From assembly GCA_014896455.1 (NCBI GenBank), contig JADBKJ010000020.1, forward strand, positions 310,001 to 374,000: DNA of 64,000 nt, given 5' to 3'. A program made the translations under genes and the position numbers. Shown in pieces: positions 17,222-25,084 of this stretch. Position 1 is the stretch's first letter. The number at the start of each line of letters is the position of its first letter. Below the pieces are notes generated by a model that had not been told where the DNA came from, made no database searches, and saw only the letters and a program-made list of their open reading frames with translations. Origin of the DNA: Thermoanaerobacter sp. GTDB taxonomy: Bacteria > Bacillota > Thermoanaerobacteria > Thermoanaerobacterales > Thermoanaerobacteraceae.

Positions 17222-17984
17222 TTAGCACACCCACAAATAAGTTTTTTAAAGCTCTAAGTTGTGTACTAACACCAGAGTTTATCACTCCAGAATTTGTTTC
17301 AATTACACAATCTCCTTTTTTTAATGATAAATCTTTTAAGATATTTACATCATCTAAAAACTCTATGTCTTTAAGAATTTTGTCTTTGTTTTTAATACAG
17401 AGTTCATAATCCTCTTCACTAACCCTTACCGTGACTTTGTCAAAAGCATTGTAGTTTTCCATTCCTTTTTTGATAAGGTTCAATATTATATCTTTGTCCT
17501 CTTCCACATATTTACCTACAATTTTTTCTACCGCTTGCAAAATTACATATACAATATCATTTTCTGCTTCTTTATACATTCGTTGTTTTTCTTTAATAAT
17601 CTCTTCTTTAATAGTTTTTGCTTCTTCTATTATAGCTTTAGCCTCTTCTTCTCCTTTTTTGTATCCTTCTTGATATCCTGCAGTATATCCAGCTTGATAC
17701 CCCTTTTCTTTATACTCTTCTTCAATCTTCTTAGCTTTTTTCTCTACTTCTATTAAGATTTTTTCTACATCTTCTTTAGTCTTCCTAAATATCTCTTGCT
17801 GGACTTGTATCGCCCTTTCAATTATTTTCTTTGCCAAATCCGCACTTTCTTTTTTTACATTCTCTCTTTGTTCTCTCAATTCAATTACTTTCTCCACTTT
17901 TTCTTTGTAATTGCAATTTTCCACAATTTTTAAAACCACGGGAGAGGAAATATTTATTTCCCGTTGCTTATATATCCTATACAA
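17214..17984 (-). CDS. fliH: Flagellar assembly protein FliH
   Basis: Regulator of FliI, 256 residues. A highly charged coiled coil (about 25-125) includes GYQAGYTAGYQEGYKKGEEE, a GxxxG-like repeat run typical of FliH. A C-terminal domain (about 130-240) resembles the delta/b subunits of ATP synthase. The start is TTG at 17984 behind GGAGGAGGGG. It overlaps fliG by eight bases and fliI by eight bases. Confidence 0.9.
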   Translation of the reverse strand: MYRIYKQREINISSPVVLKIVENCNYKEKVEKVIELREQRENVKKESADLAKKIIERAIQVQQEIFRKTKEDVEKILIEVEKKAKKIEEEYKEKGYQAGYTAGYQEGYKKGEEEAKAIIEEAKTIKEEIIKEKQRMYKEAENDIVYVILQAVEKIVGKYVEEDKDIILNLIKKGMENYNAFDKVTVRVSEEDYELCIKNKDKILKDIEFLDDVNILKDLSLKKGDCVIETNSGVINSGVSTQLRALKNLFVGVLNE

Positions 17985-18984
17985 TAATTTCGTCCCCTCC
18001 TCCTCGTGATATTACAATCTCTCCTGCATCTTCTAATTTTCTTATGATATTTACAATTCTTTGCTGTGCTTCTTCTACATCTTTTAATCTTACAGGCCCC
18101 ATATATTGTATGTCTTCTTTAATCATATCAGCAAGTCTCTTAGACATATTACTATAAATAACTCTTTGAACTTCCTCACTGGAACCTTTGAGTGCAAGAG
18201 CAATATCGTGATTGTCCACTTCTCTCAATACTCTCTGTATAGATCTGGAATCCAATGTAACAATATCTTCAAATACAAACATCCTCTTCTTAATTTCTTC
18301 TACTAACTCAACATTTATAGTCTCAAGAGTATCCAAGATATTTTTCTCTGTACTCCTATCTACAGAATTTAGTATATCTACAATTGTCTGAATACCACCT
18401 GAAGAAGTATAATCTTGTGTAACCAAAGAAGATAGTTTTCTTTCTAAAATCCTCTCAACTTCTTTTACTACTTCAGGAGAAGTGCTCTCCATTGTCGCTA
18501 TCCTCATAGCCACTTCTGCCTGTAAGTTTTCAGGTAGTGATGATAAAATTGCTCCTGCTTGTTGAGGTTTTAAATAGGACAAAATCATCGCAATAGTCTG
18601 GGGATGTTCGTTTTGTATAAAATTTAAAACTTGAGATGGATCCGCTTTTCTTATAAAATCAAAAGGCCTTACTTTTAAAGAAGAAGTCAATTTATTGATA
18701 ACTTCAAAAGCTTCTTGAGTACCTAAAGCTTTTTCTAAAACTGCTTTTGCATATTCTATTCCACCTTCTATTATGTACTCTTGTGCTACGCACATGTTAT
18801 AAAATTCATCTATAACTTTTTGCTTCTCTTCAGGAGTAAGATTTCGTATACTAGCTATTTCCAAAGTTAATTGCTCAATTTCATCTTCCCTTAAATGCTT
18901 ATATATTTGAGCTGAAAGGTCAGGGCCTAATGCAATCAAAAGCATTGCGCTTTTTTCCCTACCTGTAAGTGCACCTCTCGCCAC
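17977..18984 (-). CDS. fliG: Flagellar motor switch protein FliG
   Basis: Rotor protein of 335 residues linking the MS ring to the C ring and contacting the stator. The armadillo-like middle region has the EHPQ motif (NEHPQTIAMILSYLKP, about 130). The C-terminal domain shows the torque-helix charged residues in IVTLDSRSIQRVLREVDNHD (about 250-270). The start is GTG at 18984. It sits between fliF and fliH. Confidence 0.97.
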   Translation of the reverse strand: MARGALTGREKSAMLLIALGPDLSAQIYKHLREDEIEQLTLEIASIRNLTPEEKQKVIDEFYNMCVAQEYIIEGGIEYAKAVLEKALGTQEAFEVINKLTSSLKVRPFDFIRKADPSQVLNFIQNEHPQTIAMILSYLKPQQAGAILSSLPENLQAEVAMRIATMESTSPEVVKEVERILERKLSSLVTQDYTSSGGIQTIVDILNSVDRSTEKNILDTLETINVELVEEIKKRMFVFEDIVTLDSRSIQRVLREVDNHDIALALKGSSEEVQRVIYSNMSKRLADMIKEDIQYMGPVRLKDVEEAQQRIVNIIRKLEDAGEIVISRGGGDEIIV

Positions 18985-18995
18985 AATACCACCAC

Positions 18996-20525
18996 CTACT
19001 CTTCATTAAGCCATGTCCTAATTACCTGCACAACAAGTTCTGGCTTTTCTTTTATAAGTCTTTCTATCTGTTTTTTCTTTTCGTCCTTCTCAGAGAAATC
19101 TATTTCTTTGATAGGTTCTACAGGTTCTATAGGTTCTACAGTAGCTAAGACTTCCTGTTCAGCTGTAGTTAAAGAGGTTTCTCTTTTCTTCCTCCTCATC
19201 ATAATAAGGAATAGTCCGCCTCCTAACACTAAAGCCGCTAATATAGCCCATACATACACTGGTACTCCCTTTGAAACTTTTTCCTGCTGCTGTATCGTCT
19301 TAAGTAGGTCTTGGTTAAATTGTATCCCTTGAACCGATACTTTTACAAGAGATTCTCCTCCTGCAGCATTTGCAACTAAATCTGCAATTTGCTGTTTCAT
19401 AGAATTATTAAGATTTTGATTTACAACAACCGCAACAGAAATACTTTCAATTTTCCCTTGAGCTTGAACAAGACTTGTCTTAATTTGATTTATCTCGTAA
19501 TTTATAGTAGTTTCTGTTCTACTGTAATCAGAAGTACCATTGCCAGTTGTTGAAGCTACAGGAGGATTATTTGACGCAGTACCTGGTGAGCTTCCACCCT
19601 GCGTACCTGTCGCTTTTTCTTTAAGTTCCTGCACGCTTCTTACAATTCCTTTATTGTCATTCCCTTGAACAGGCAAATACTCTATAGTATCCTGCGTCTT
19701 TTTATCAAAATTTAAAGTAACATTTGCTCTTACAACTACATTACCTGGTCCAAACACTTGTTCTAACAATGTTTGAAGGCTGTTTTGTAAGTCTTCTTGA
19801 ACTTTTTTTTGAAGAGCAAATTGAGTATTAGCATTTTCAGCAGTAGTATCACTTTCTGCAGTTAGAATTTTACCATTATTATCAATTACAGTAACATTTT
19901 CAGGTTTTAAACCTTCTACGCTCTTAGATACAAAATCTATGATTCCCTTGATTTGCGAAGAGGATAAAGTCACACCTGGCTTTAAAGTTAGCATCACAGC
20001 CGCTGTAGCTTGATTAGTAGTATTTGAAAGTACAAAGGCATTTTGATCAGGTACTACGATATTGACAATAGCATCCTGCACTCCATCTATAGTTTTTAGA
20101 GAATTTTGTATTTCATTTTGTAGAAAATACAAATACTTTTGTCTTCTCTCTTGGTCTGTTGTAGCAAGAGAGTTATTCATAGCGTCTTGAAAGCTAAATC
20201 CCCCTTGGGGGATTCCTTCTGTCGCAAGTTTCATCCTCACCTCATCTTTGTATTGTACAGGAACTAAAATTGTCGTCCCATCATTCGATATTTTATATGG
20301 AATCTTGAATTCGGTTTTTAATTTTTCAACTACCGCTCCTGCATCTTTTATACTTAGATCTGAATATAAAACTACATAATTAGGCCTATTAGCTATGTAA
20401 ACTAATAAAGAAATGCCTATAAAAAGTAAAATAGCAATAATTCCCAACTGTATCTTTTGTTTCTTATCAAATTTATTCCAAAAGTTTGTCAGTTGTTCTC
20501 TAAAATTGGCAATGAAGTCTGGCAT
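18996..20525 (-). CDS. fliF: Flagellar MS-ring protein FliF
   Basis: MS-ring protein of 509 residues. It has two membrane helices, one near the N-terminus (about 24-44) and one near 430-450, flanking the periplasmic ring-building domains and a flexible Gly/Ser/Thr-rich loop (about 300-335). The C-terminal tail (LIKEKPELVVQVIRTWLNEE) is the FliG-binding segment. Start ATG after GAGGTGAATT. Second after fliE in the operon. Confidence 0.96.
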   Translation of the reverse strand: MPDFIANFREQLTNFWNKFDKKQKIQLGIIAILLFIGISLLVYIANRPNYVVLYSDLSIKDAGAVVEKLKTEFKIPYKISNDGTTILVPVQYKDEVRMKLATEGIPQGGFSFQDAMNNSLATTDQERRQKYLYFLQNEIQNSLKTIDGVQDAIVNIVVPDQNAFVLSNTTNQATAAVMLTLKPGVTLSSSQIKGIIDFVSKSVEGLKPENVTVIDNNGKILTAESDTTAENANTQFALQKKVQEDLQNSLQTLLEQVFGPGNVVVRANVTLNFDKKTQDTIEYLPVQGNDNKGIVRSVQELKEKATGTQGGSSPGTASNNPPVASTTGNGTSDYSRTETTINYEINQIKTSLVQAQGKIESISVAVVVNQNLNNSMKQQIADLVANAAGGESLVKVSVQGIQFNQDLLKTIQQQEKVSKGVPVYVWAILAALVLGGGLFLIMMRRKKRETSLTTAEQEVLATVEPIEPVEPIKEIDFSEKDEKKKQIERLIKEKPELVVQVIRTWLNEE

Positions 20526-20552
20526 TAATTCACCTCATTTCAATTAAAGACA

Positions 20553-20849
20553 TTACAATGGCATTCTCATTATTTCCTGATAGGCCTCCAGCACTTTATT
20601 TTTTATTTGAATTGTAAGCTGCAGTGCAATGTCAGCCTTCGCAGCATCTATCATCACTTGATTTATATCGTCAATTTCACCAGTTACAAGTTTTTGGTCA
20701 TTTTTCATTGCCGTTAACTGTAAATCATTTACTTTGTTAAAGGCTTCTTTTAAAAAGTCACTAAAAGTATCTATTTTTACTCCATTCTGTGTTGCTTCTA
20801 AAGTGCTATCCAAAGTTACTGGATTAACCGGTGTTATTTGATTAACCAT
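20553..20849 (-). CDS. fliE: Flagellar hook-basal body protein FliE
   Basis: A 98-residue junction protein between the MS ring and rod, recognised by the C-terminal ADIALQLTIQIKNKVLEAYQEIMRM segment. It needs to be exported first by the type III system. Start ATG after GGGGGTAG. It lies six bases after flgC and 27 before fliF. Confidence 0.92.
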   Translation of the reverse strand: MVNQITPVNPVTLDSTLEATQNGVKIDTFSDFLKEAFNKVNDLQLTAMKNDQKLVTGEIDDINQVMIDAAKADIALQLTIQIKNKVLEAYQEIMRMPL

Positions 20850-20855
20850 TTATAT

Positions 20856-21299
20856 CTACCCCCTACCGATTTCTAAAGACTTTTGAAACATAGCTTTTGA
20901 AGCATTAAAGGCTGTTACATTGGCTTCATAAGCACGAGTAGCAGAAATCATATCTACCATTTCAGAAACAATGTTTACATTTGGGTACTCTACATATCCA
21001 CTTTGGTCAGCATCAGGATGTCCAGGGTCATAAACTTTTCTAAGAGGAGTTTGGTCATCCTCAGCTATTTGTACAACTTCTACTCCTTTGCCACTGTATT
21101 TACCTTTAACTTTATCTAGAATGCTTTCGAAACTGTCAGGTTGTATTTCTTTTAAAGCCACTAATTTTCTCCTATAAGGCCCCCCTTGAACTGTTCTTGT
21201 AGTATTTACGTTAGCTATATTTTGGGCAATTATGTCCATTCTGAGTCTTTCCGCCGTCAAACCTGAAGCACTTATATCCATAGAACTAAATAAGTTCAT
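20856..21299 (-). CDS. flgC: Flagellar basal-body rod protein FlgC
   Basis: Proximal rod protein of 147 residues with the rod/hook family N-terminus ([22 protein letters not shown]) and the C-terminal [21 protein letters not shown] helix. Start ATG after GGGAGG. It follows flgB by six bases. Motifs and length are typical. Confidence 0.95.
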   Translation of the reverse strand: MNLFSSMDISASGLTAERLRMDIIAQNIANVNTTRTVQGGPYRRKLVALKEIQPDSFESILDKVKGKYSGKGVEVVQIAEDDQTPLRKVYDPGHPDADQSGYVEYPNVNIVSEMVDMISATRAYEANVTAFNASKAMFQKSLEIGRG

Positions 21300-21305
21300 T
21301 GTAAA

Positions 21306-21713
21306 TTACCTCCCATCTTTTACAGCAGTCATGATAGAGTTAAGCTCTCCACTTACCCTTTGCACAAGGGCATAGTAATACAACTGATTCTTAGCTAAAT
21401 TTGCCATTTCAGCATCTATGTCTACATTATTTCCATCTAACCTCATGGAAGTGTCATTTACTTGAATAATTTCCGGTTGTATGGAATCAATAGCAGGTGG
21501 GCCAATAGGAATGTGCTTAGGGTTTGTAACATAACCTCTTAACTTTGTACCATTTATAGCATCTTTTAACATATCCTCAAATTTGACTTCAGACCTTTTG
21601 AAATTAGGAGTATCCACATTAGCGATGTTATTGGCAATCACATTGTTTCTTACAGTGGCTGCGTACAATCCCTTTTGTAATAAATCTATATTTTCAATTC
21701 CTAAATCCAGCAT
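21306..21713 (-). CDS. flgB: Flagellar basal-body rod protein FlgB
   Basis: First gene of the fla/che operon, 135 residues. The N-terminal ATVRNNVIANNIANVDTPNFKR and C-terminal MANLAKNQLYYYALVQRV segments are those of FlgB. The start ATG at 21713 has AGGAGG upstream. In many Firmicutes codY directly precedes flgB; here codY is upstream too, but separated by a 580-base gap with a GC-rich element. Confidence 0.95.
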   Translation of the reverse strand: MLDLGIENIDLLQKGLYAATVRNNVIANNIANVDTPNFKRSEVKFEDMLKDAINGTKLRGYVTNPKHIPIGPPAIDSIQPEIIQVNDTSMRLDGNNVDIDAEMANLAKNQLYYYALVQRVSGELNSIMTAVKDGR

Positions 21714-21857
21714 TTTCTCGCCTCCTCTTATTCGACCACACTATACTTAATTCGACAAAAAAATCAAAAATCCTGCTAAAATAAGCCAAAAATAAATATT
21801 TAACTTTGTTTTAACACTGCCTTTTTTGTAAAATAATATCAATTTTTATCGAATAAT

Positions 21858-21863
21858 ATTATA
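21858..21863 (-). promoter_or_regulatory. Candidate extended -10 promoter of the fla/che operon
   Basis: On the minus strand, TGATATAAT is an exact extended -10 box about 145 bases before flgB; no clear -35 is seen 17 bases upstream. The leader between it and flgB carries two copies of GTCGAAT (near 21735 and 21752) that could be a regulator site. I see no sigma-D consensus here. Confidence 0.45.
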
Positions 21864-21895
21864 TCATGTCGTAATAGTTTACACCATAAGAAAAA

Positions 21896-21918
21896 AGTCC
21901 TATTTTTATAGGACTCTT
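21896..21918. repeat. 23-bp direct repeat, left copy: terminator hairpin
   Basis: AGTCCTAT-TTTT-ATAGGACT hairpin plus CTT, identical to 22183-22205. The left copy keeps the A-run that makes it a minus-strand terminator, the right copy keeps the T-run that makes it a plus-strand terminator. The two copies flank the GC-rich element exactly, as a target duplication would. Confidence 0.75.
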
Positions 21919-21922
21919 AGAC

Positions 21923-22175
21923 TGTTGACAAACTTTCGAAAATAGGATATTTTGCAATCGGTGCGACTTGTGACAAAGCGGCAACAAAACTTAACGAGAC
22001 CGAGGGTGGAGGCAGGGCCGTAGCCACGGAGGGCGGAGGCGGGCACCTGAGACAGGACGTCGCCTGACGGGGTACCCTGCCGGAACCCGAAGGTCGAGTT
22101 TTAGTTTTGTCGCTTTGGAACATCGGAGCGACGATGCAAAATATCCTATTTTAAAAATTTTTGACTTTGTCAACA
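21923..22175 (+). ncRNA. GC-rich structured RNA / MITE-like element, copy 1
   Basis: A roughly 250-bp GC-rich island in AT-rich DNA, closed by imperfect inverted repeats (TGTTGACAAA at 21923, TTTGTCAACA at 22166; perfect 15-bp arms 21942-21956 and 22135-22149). On the plus strand, TTGACA (21925-21930), a 17-base spacer and TATTTT form a promoter-like unit, and the hairpin at 22183-22205 plus T-run forms a terminator. Inside, helices can be drawn: 21974-21980 with 22111-22117; 21984-21990 with 22104-22110; 21998-22001 with 22092-22095; 22004-22007 with 22085-22088; 22011-22017 with 22075-22081, separated by G/A-rich internal loops; and apical hairpins at 22018-22029 and 22037-22065. The core resembles 42523-42796 in reverse. 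Small ORFs here look spurious. Known family not recognised. Confidence 0.65.
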
Positions 22176-22182
22176 AGCCGCG

Positions 22183-22205
22183 AGTCCTATTTTTATAGGA
22201 CTCTT
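22183..22205 (+). terminator. 23-bp direct repeat, right copy: terminator hairpin
   Basis: Eight-bp stem AGTCCTAT/ATAGGACT with TTTT loop, followed on the plus strand by CTCTTTTT. It can end plus-strand transcription from the GC-rich element. Before duplication the same hairpin, with the A-run now at 21891, would have been a bidirectional terminator after codY. Confidence 0.7.
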
Positions 22206-22217
22206 TTTGCATAAAAC

Positions 22218-22271
22218 AAGTCTCCTACTTTCATGCTAAAGTACAACCCCATGCATAAAAGCGGGAGACTT
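22218..22271 (-). terminator. Hairpin after codY
   Basis: Arms AAGTCTCC and GGAGACTT pair over a long loop that holds an inner GCAT/ATGC pairing; on the minus strand GTTTTAT follows. It lies 25 bases after the codY stop and is a possible terminator, weaker than the hairpin next to it. Confidence 0.45.
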
Positions 22272-22295
22272 ATATTTTTCAATAAGGGTTTAAAT

Positions 22296-23048
22296 TCATC
22301 TTTTCATTTTCTCCAACTCTTCTAATAATTTATCGTTTAGTACCTTTATATGGGTACCTTTCATTCCTAAAGACCTTGACTCAATTATGCCAGCGCTCTC
22401 AAACTTTCTAAGGGCATTTACAATTACAGACCTTGTAATACCTACTTTATCTGCTATTTTACTTGCAACTAATAATCCTTCTTTTCCATTTAGCTCTTCA
22501 AAAATATTTTTTATAGCTTCTAATTCGGAGTAAGAAAGTGTTCCTAGTGCCATTTGAACAACTGCTCTTTTTCTCGCTTCATCCTCTATTTCTTCATTTT
22601 TTGACCTTAAAATTTCAAGGCCAACTACTGTAGCACCGTATTCTGCTAATATCAAGTCATCGTCAGTAAATTCTTTTACCCCTCTTGATAAGGCTAAAGT
22701 TCCTAACCTGTCTCCACCGCCATTGACAGGTACTATAGTCAAAATTAAATCTGATAAAACTTTATCCTCTTTAAAAAGATTACCTTTATCATTAGCCAGC
22801 GTCTCCGTCACTCGCAAAAGTTTGTCATTATATTCTTCAGGTATTATTTTACTTTGAGCAAAAATGTCATTTCCATAATCTTTTAATATACTATAACCCA
22901 ATACTTTACCCTTTCTACTCAAAATATATACGTTGGCCTCAATGACATCTTTTAGTATACTAGCCATTTCATTAAAATCAACTGGTTGAATTCCTGTTTT
23001 TTGCAAGATTCGATTTACTTTTCTAGTTTTTTCTAATAGTGTACTCAT
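22296..23048 (-). CDS. codY: GTP-sensing global transcriptional repressor CodY
   Basis: Nutritional regulator of 250 residues that senses GTP and branched-chain amino acids. The N-terminal GAF-type ligand domain covers about 1-155, with the C-terminal winged HTH at about 195-245 ([38 protein letters not shown]). The gene ends the hslV-hslU-codY unit and precedes the fla/che operon, the order known from Bacillus, where CodY represses motility. Start ATG after AGGAGGATTAG. Confidence 0.97.
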   Translation of the reverse strand: MSTLLEKTRKVNRILQKTGIQPVDFNEMASILKDVIEANVYILSRKGKVLGYSILKDYGNDIFAQSKIIPEEYNDKLLRVTETLANDKGNLFKEDKVLSDLILTIVPVNGGGDRLGTLALSRGVKEFTDDDLILAEYGATVVGLEILRSKNEEIEDEARKRAVVQMALGTLSYSELEAIKNIFEELNGKEGLLVASKIADKVGITRSVIVNALRKFESAGIIESRSLGMKGTHIKVLNDKLLEELEKMKR

Positions 23049-23082
23049 ATTTCTAATCCTCCTATGTTTTAATTTTTTATTA

Positions 23083-24462
23083 TCACAAAATGTATTTACT
23101 AACTTCGTACTTATTTAGACTATCCTTTAATTGCTCTTTTACATACTCTTCAGTTATCACTATTTGCTGCCCACCCAATTCTGGCGCATTAAAAGATAAT
23201 TCTTCAAACAACTTCTCCATGATAGTGTGCAATCTTCTTGCGCCAATGTCCTCCGATTGTTGATTTATAAGATATGCTACTTCTGCAATAGCCTCAATTG
23301 CTTCATCAGTGTATTTAACTTCTATTCCTTCTGTTCTTAAAAGCTCTTGATACTGTTTTGTAAGAGCATTTTTAGGCTCCTTTAGTATTCTTATAAAGTC
23401 CTCTTTTGTGAGAGGTTTTAAATTAACTCTTACAGGAAATCTTCCTTGTAGCTCAGGGATTAAATCAGACACTTTTGCAACGTTAAAAGCACCAGCTGCT
23501 ATAAACAATATATGGTCTGTCTTAACAGGACCGTATTTTGTCATTACTGTACAACCCTCAATTATAGGAAGAATATCCCTTTGAACTCCTTCCCTTGATA
23601 CATCCGGTCCTGCTGTATAACCGCTGCTGGCAATTTTGTCAATTTCATCTATAAAAATTATTCCATCGTTTTCTGCTCTTTTAATAGCCTCTTCAATTAC
23701 TTCATCCATATCTATAAGGTTTTGAGCTTCTTCAGACTCTAGAATTTTTTTTGCTTCATACACAGGAACTTTTTTAATTTTTTTCTTTTTAGGTAAAATG
23801 TCAGCAAATATATCTTGCAAATTTATGTTCATTTCTTCGGACCCTAAATTAGTATACATCTCAAGCATTGGTGTAGATGTATCTGTTACTTCTATTTCCA
23901 CTGCATAATTATCTAGCTCGCCATTTCTTAATTTTTGCTTTATCTCTTCTCTTTTGTATTGCATACTTTCTTCTTCTGTCTCTTCACTTTTCTCGACAGA
24001 AGGATAATTAAACAATACTTCAAAAGGATTTTTAGTTTGTTTTTTTCTTTTCCCAATTATGTAATCAATTAGCCTATCTTCTGCAATTTTCTTCGCTTTT
24101 TCAGTAACTTTTTTTAATTTTTCCTCTTTTACCATTCTTACAGCAGCCTCTACAAGGTCTCTCACCATGGAATCTACATCTCGTCCTACGTATCCTACCT
24201 CAGTAAACTTAGTAGCCTCCACTTTTACAAAAGGAGCTTCTACTAATTTTGCAATTCTTCGAGCAATTTCTGTCTTTCCTACTCCAGTAGGGCCTACCAT
24301 AATTATATTTTTGGGGGTCACTTCTTCTTTAAAATCGTCAGGTAAAAGATTTCTCCTATATCTATTTCTTAAAGCCACTGCTACTGACTTTTTAGCTTCC
24401 TTTTGTCCTACAATATACTTATCTAATTCCTCCACAATCTCCTTGGGAGTATAATTCTTCAC
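23083..24462 (-). CDS. hslU: ATP-dependent protease ATPase subunit HslU (ClpY)
   Basis: Unfoldase of the HslUV protease, 459 residues. Walker [14 protein letters not shown] is at about 53-65, Walker [12 protein letters not shown] at about 263, and the pore loop GYVGRD at about 89. The I domain (about 110-240) is present, and the C-terminal tail that activates HslV ends the protein. Start GTG at 24462 after AGGGGG. It is 12 bases after hslV. Confidence 0.97.
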   Translation of the reverse strand: MKNYTPKEIVEELDKYIVGQKEAKKSVAVALRNRYRRNLLPDDFKEEVTPKNIIMVGPTGVGKTEIARRIAKLVEAPFVKVEATKFTEVGYVGRDVDSMVRDLVEAAVRMVKEEKLKKVTEKAKKIAEDRLIDYIIGKRKKQTKNPFEVLFNYPSVEKSEETEEESMQYKREEIKQKLRNGELDNYAVEIEVTDTSTPMLEMYTNLGSEEMNINLQDIFADILPKKKKIKKVPVYEAKKILESEEAQNLIDMDEVIEEAIKRAENDGIIFIDEIDKIASSGYTAGPDVSREGVQRDILPIIEGCTVMTKYGPVKTDHILFIAAGAFNVAKVSDLIPELQGRFPVRVNLKPLTKEDFIRILKEPKNALTKQYQELLRTEGIEVKYTDEAIEAIAEVAYLINQQSEDIGARRLHTIMEKLFEELSFNAPELGGQQIVITEEYVKEQLKDSLNKYEVSKYIL

Positions 24463-24474
24463 TTAGAGCACCCC

Positions 24475-25005
24475 CTATAAAGTCTCAACTGTTATGTTGT
24501 TATTAGTGTAAACACAAATCTTTGAAGCTATCTCTAATGCTTTTTTTGCTATATCTTCTGTATCTAAATCAGTATTATACCGTAGCGCTAAGGCTGCAGC
24601 CATAGCATAATTTCCTCCAGAGCCTATCCCAATCACATCCTCATCTGGCTCAATAACTTCACCAGTGCCAGAAATAAGTAAAGTATCCTTTTTATCTACC
24701 GCAATCAAAAGAGCTTCTAACTTTCTTAAAATCTTGTCTTTCCTCCATTCCTGTGCCAATTCTACTGCTGCTCTTTTTAAATTACCTCCATACTGCTCAA
24801 GTTTTTCTTCAAATTTTTGCGAAAGAGTCAAAGCATCAGCTACCGAACCAGCAAATCCTACTATTACTTCTCCATTATACAATCTTCTAATTTTTTTCGC
24901 TCCATGTTTTAAAATTGTATTTTCTCCAAAGGTAATCTGTCCATCACCAGCCACTGATACTTTATCGCCTTTTCTCACAGCAATTATGGTAGTACCCTTA
25001 AACAT
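24475..25005 (-). CDS. hslV: ATP-dependent protease peptidase subunit HslV (ClpQ)
   Basis: N-terminal threonine peptidase of 176 residues related to the proteasome beta subunit. The nucleophile is the first Thr of [10 protein letters not shown], exposed by removal of the four preceding residues, a short propeptide seen in Clostridia. GDGQITFG and the [14 protein letters not shown] stretch are conserved. It is the first gene of the hslV-hslU-codY unit and has a good vegetative promoter just upstream. Confidence 0.97.
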   Translation of the reverse strand: MFKGTTIIAVRKGDKVSVAGDGQITFGENTILKHGAKKIRRLYNGEVIVGFAGSVADALTLSQKFEEKLEQYGGNLKRAAVELAQEWRKDKILRKLEALLIAVDKKDTLLISGTGEVIEPDEDVIGIGSGGNYAMAAALALRYNTDLDTEDIAKKALEIASKICVYTNNNITVETL

Positions 25006-25029
25006 GTTTACACCCCTTTAGATAGTTTA

Positions 25030-25058
25030 ATATTAACACATTTTTCACAATGCTTCAA
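25030..25058 (-). promoter_or_regulatory. Sigma-A promoter of hslV-hslU-codY
   Basis: On the minus strand: TTGAAG, 17-base spacer, TAATAT, about 25 bases before the hslV start and its AAGGGG site. Neither a CtsR repeat nor a CIRCE element is visible nearby. Confidence 0.7.
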
Positions 25059-25084
25059 GAATTAATTCAAAATTTTTGTTAAAT

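Noticed and set aside
21961-22134. Group II intron remnant (GTGCG at its start)
   Set aside because: GTGCG is present, but I see no domain V signature, no branch-point domain and no reverse transcriptase gene; the second copy has no such start.
21917-22212. Minus-strand ORFs of 68 and 73 codons in the GC-rich island
   Set aside because: They have no good ribosome site, overlap each other, have Pro/Arg/Ser-rich composition caused by GC-rich DNA, and the region is better explained by paired helices.
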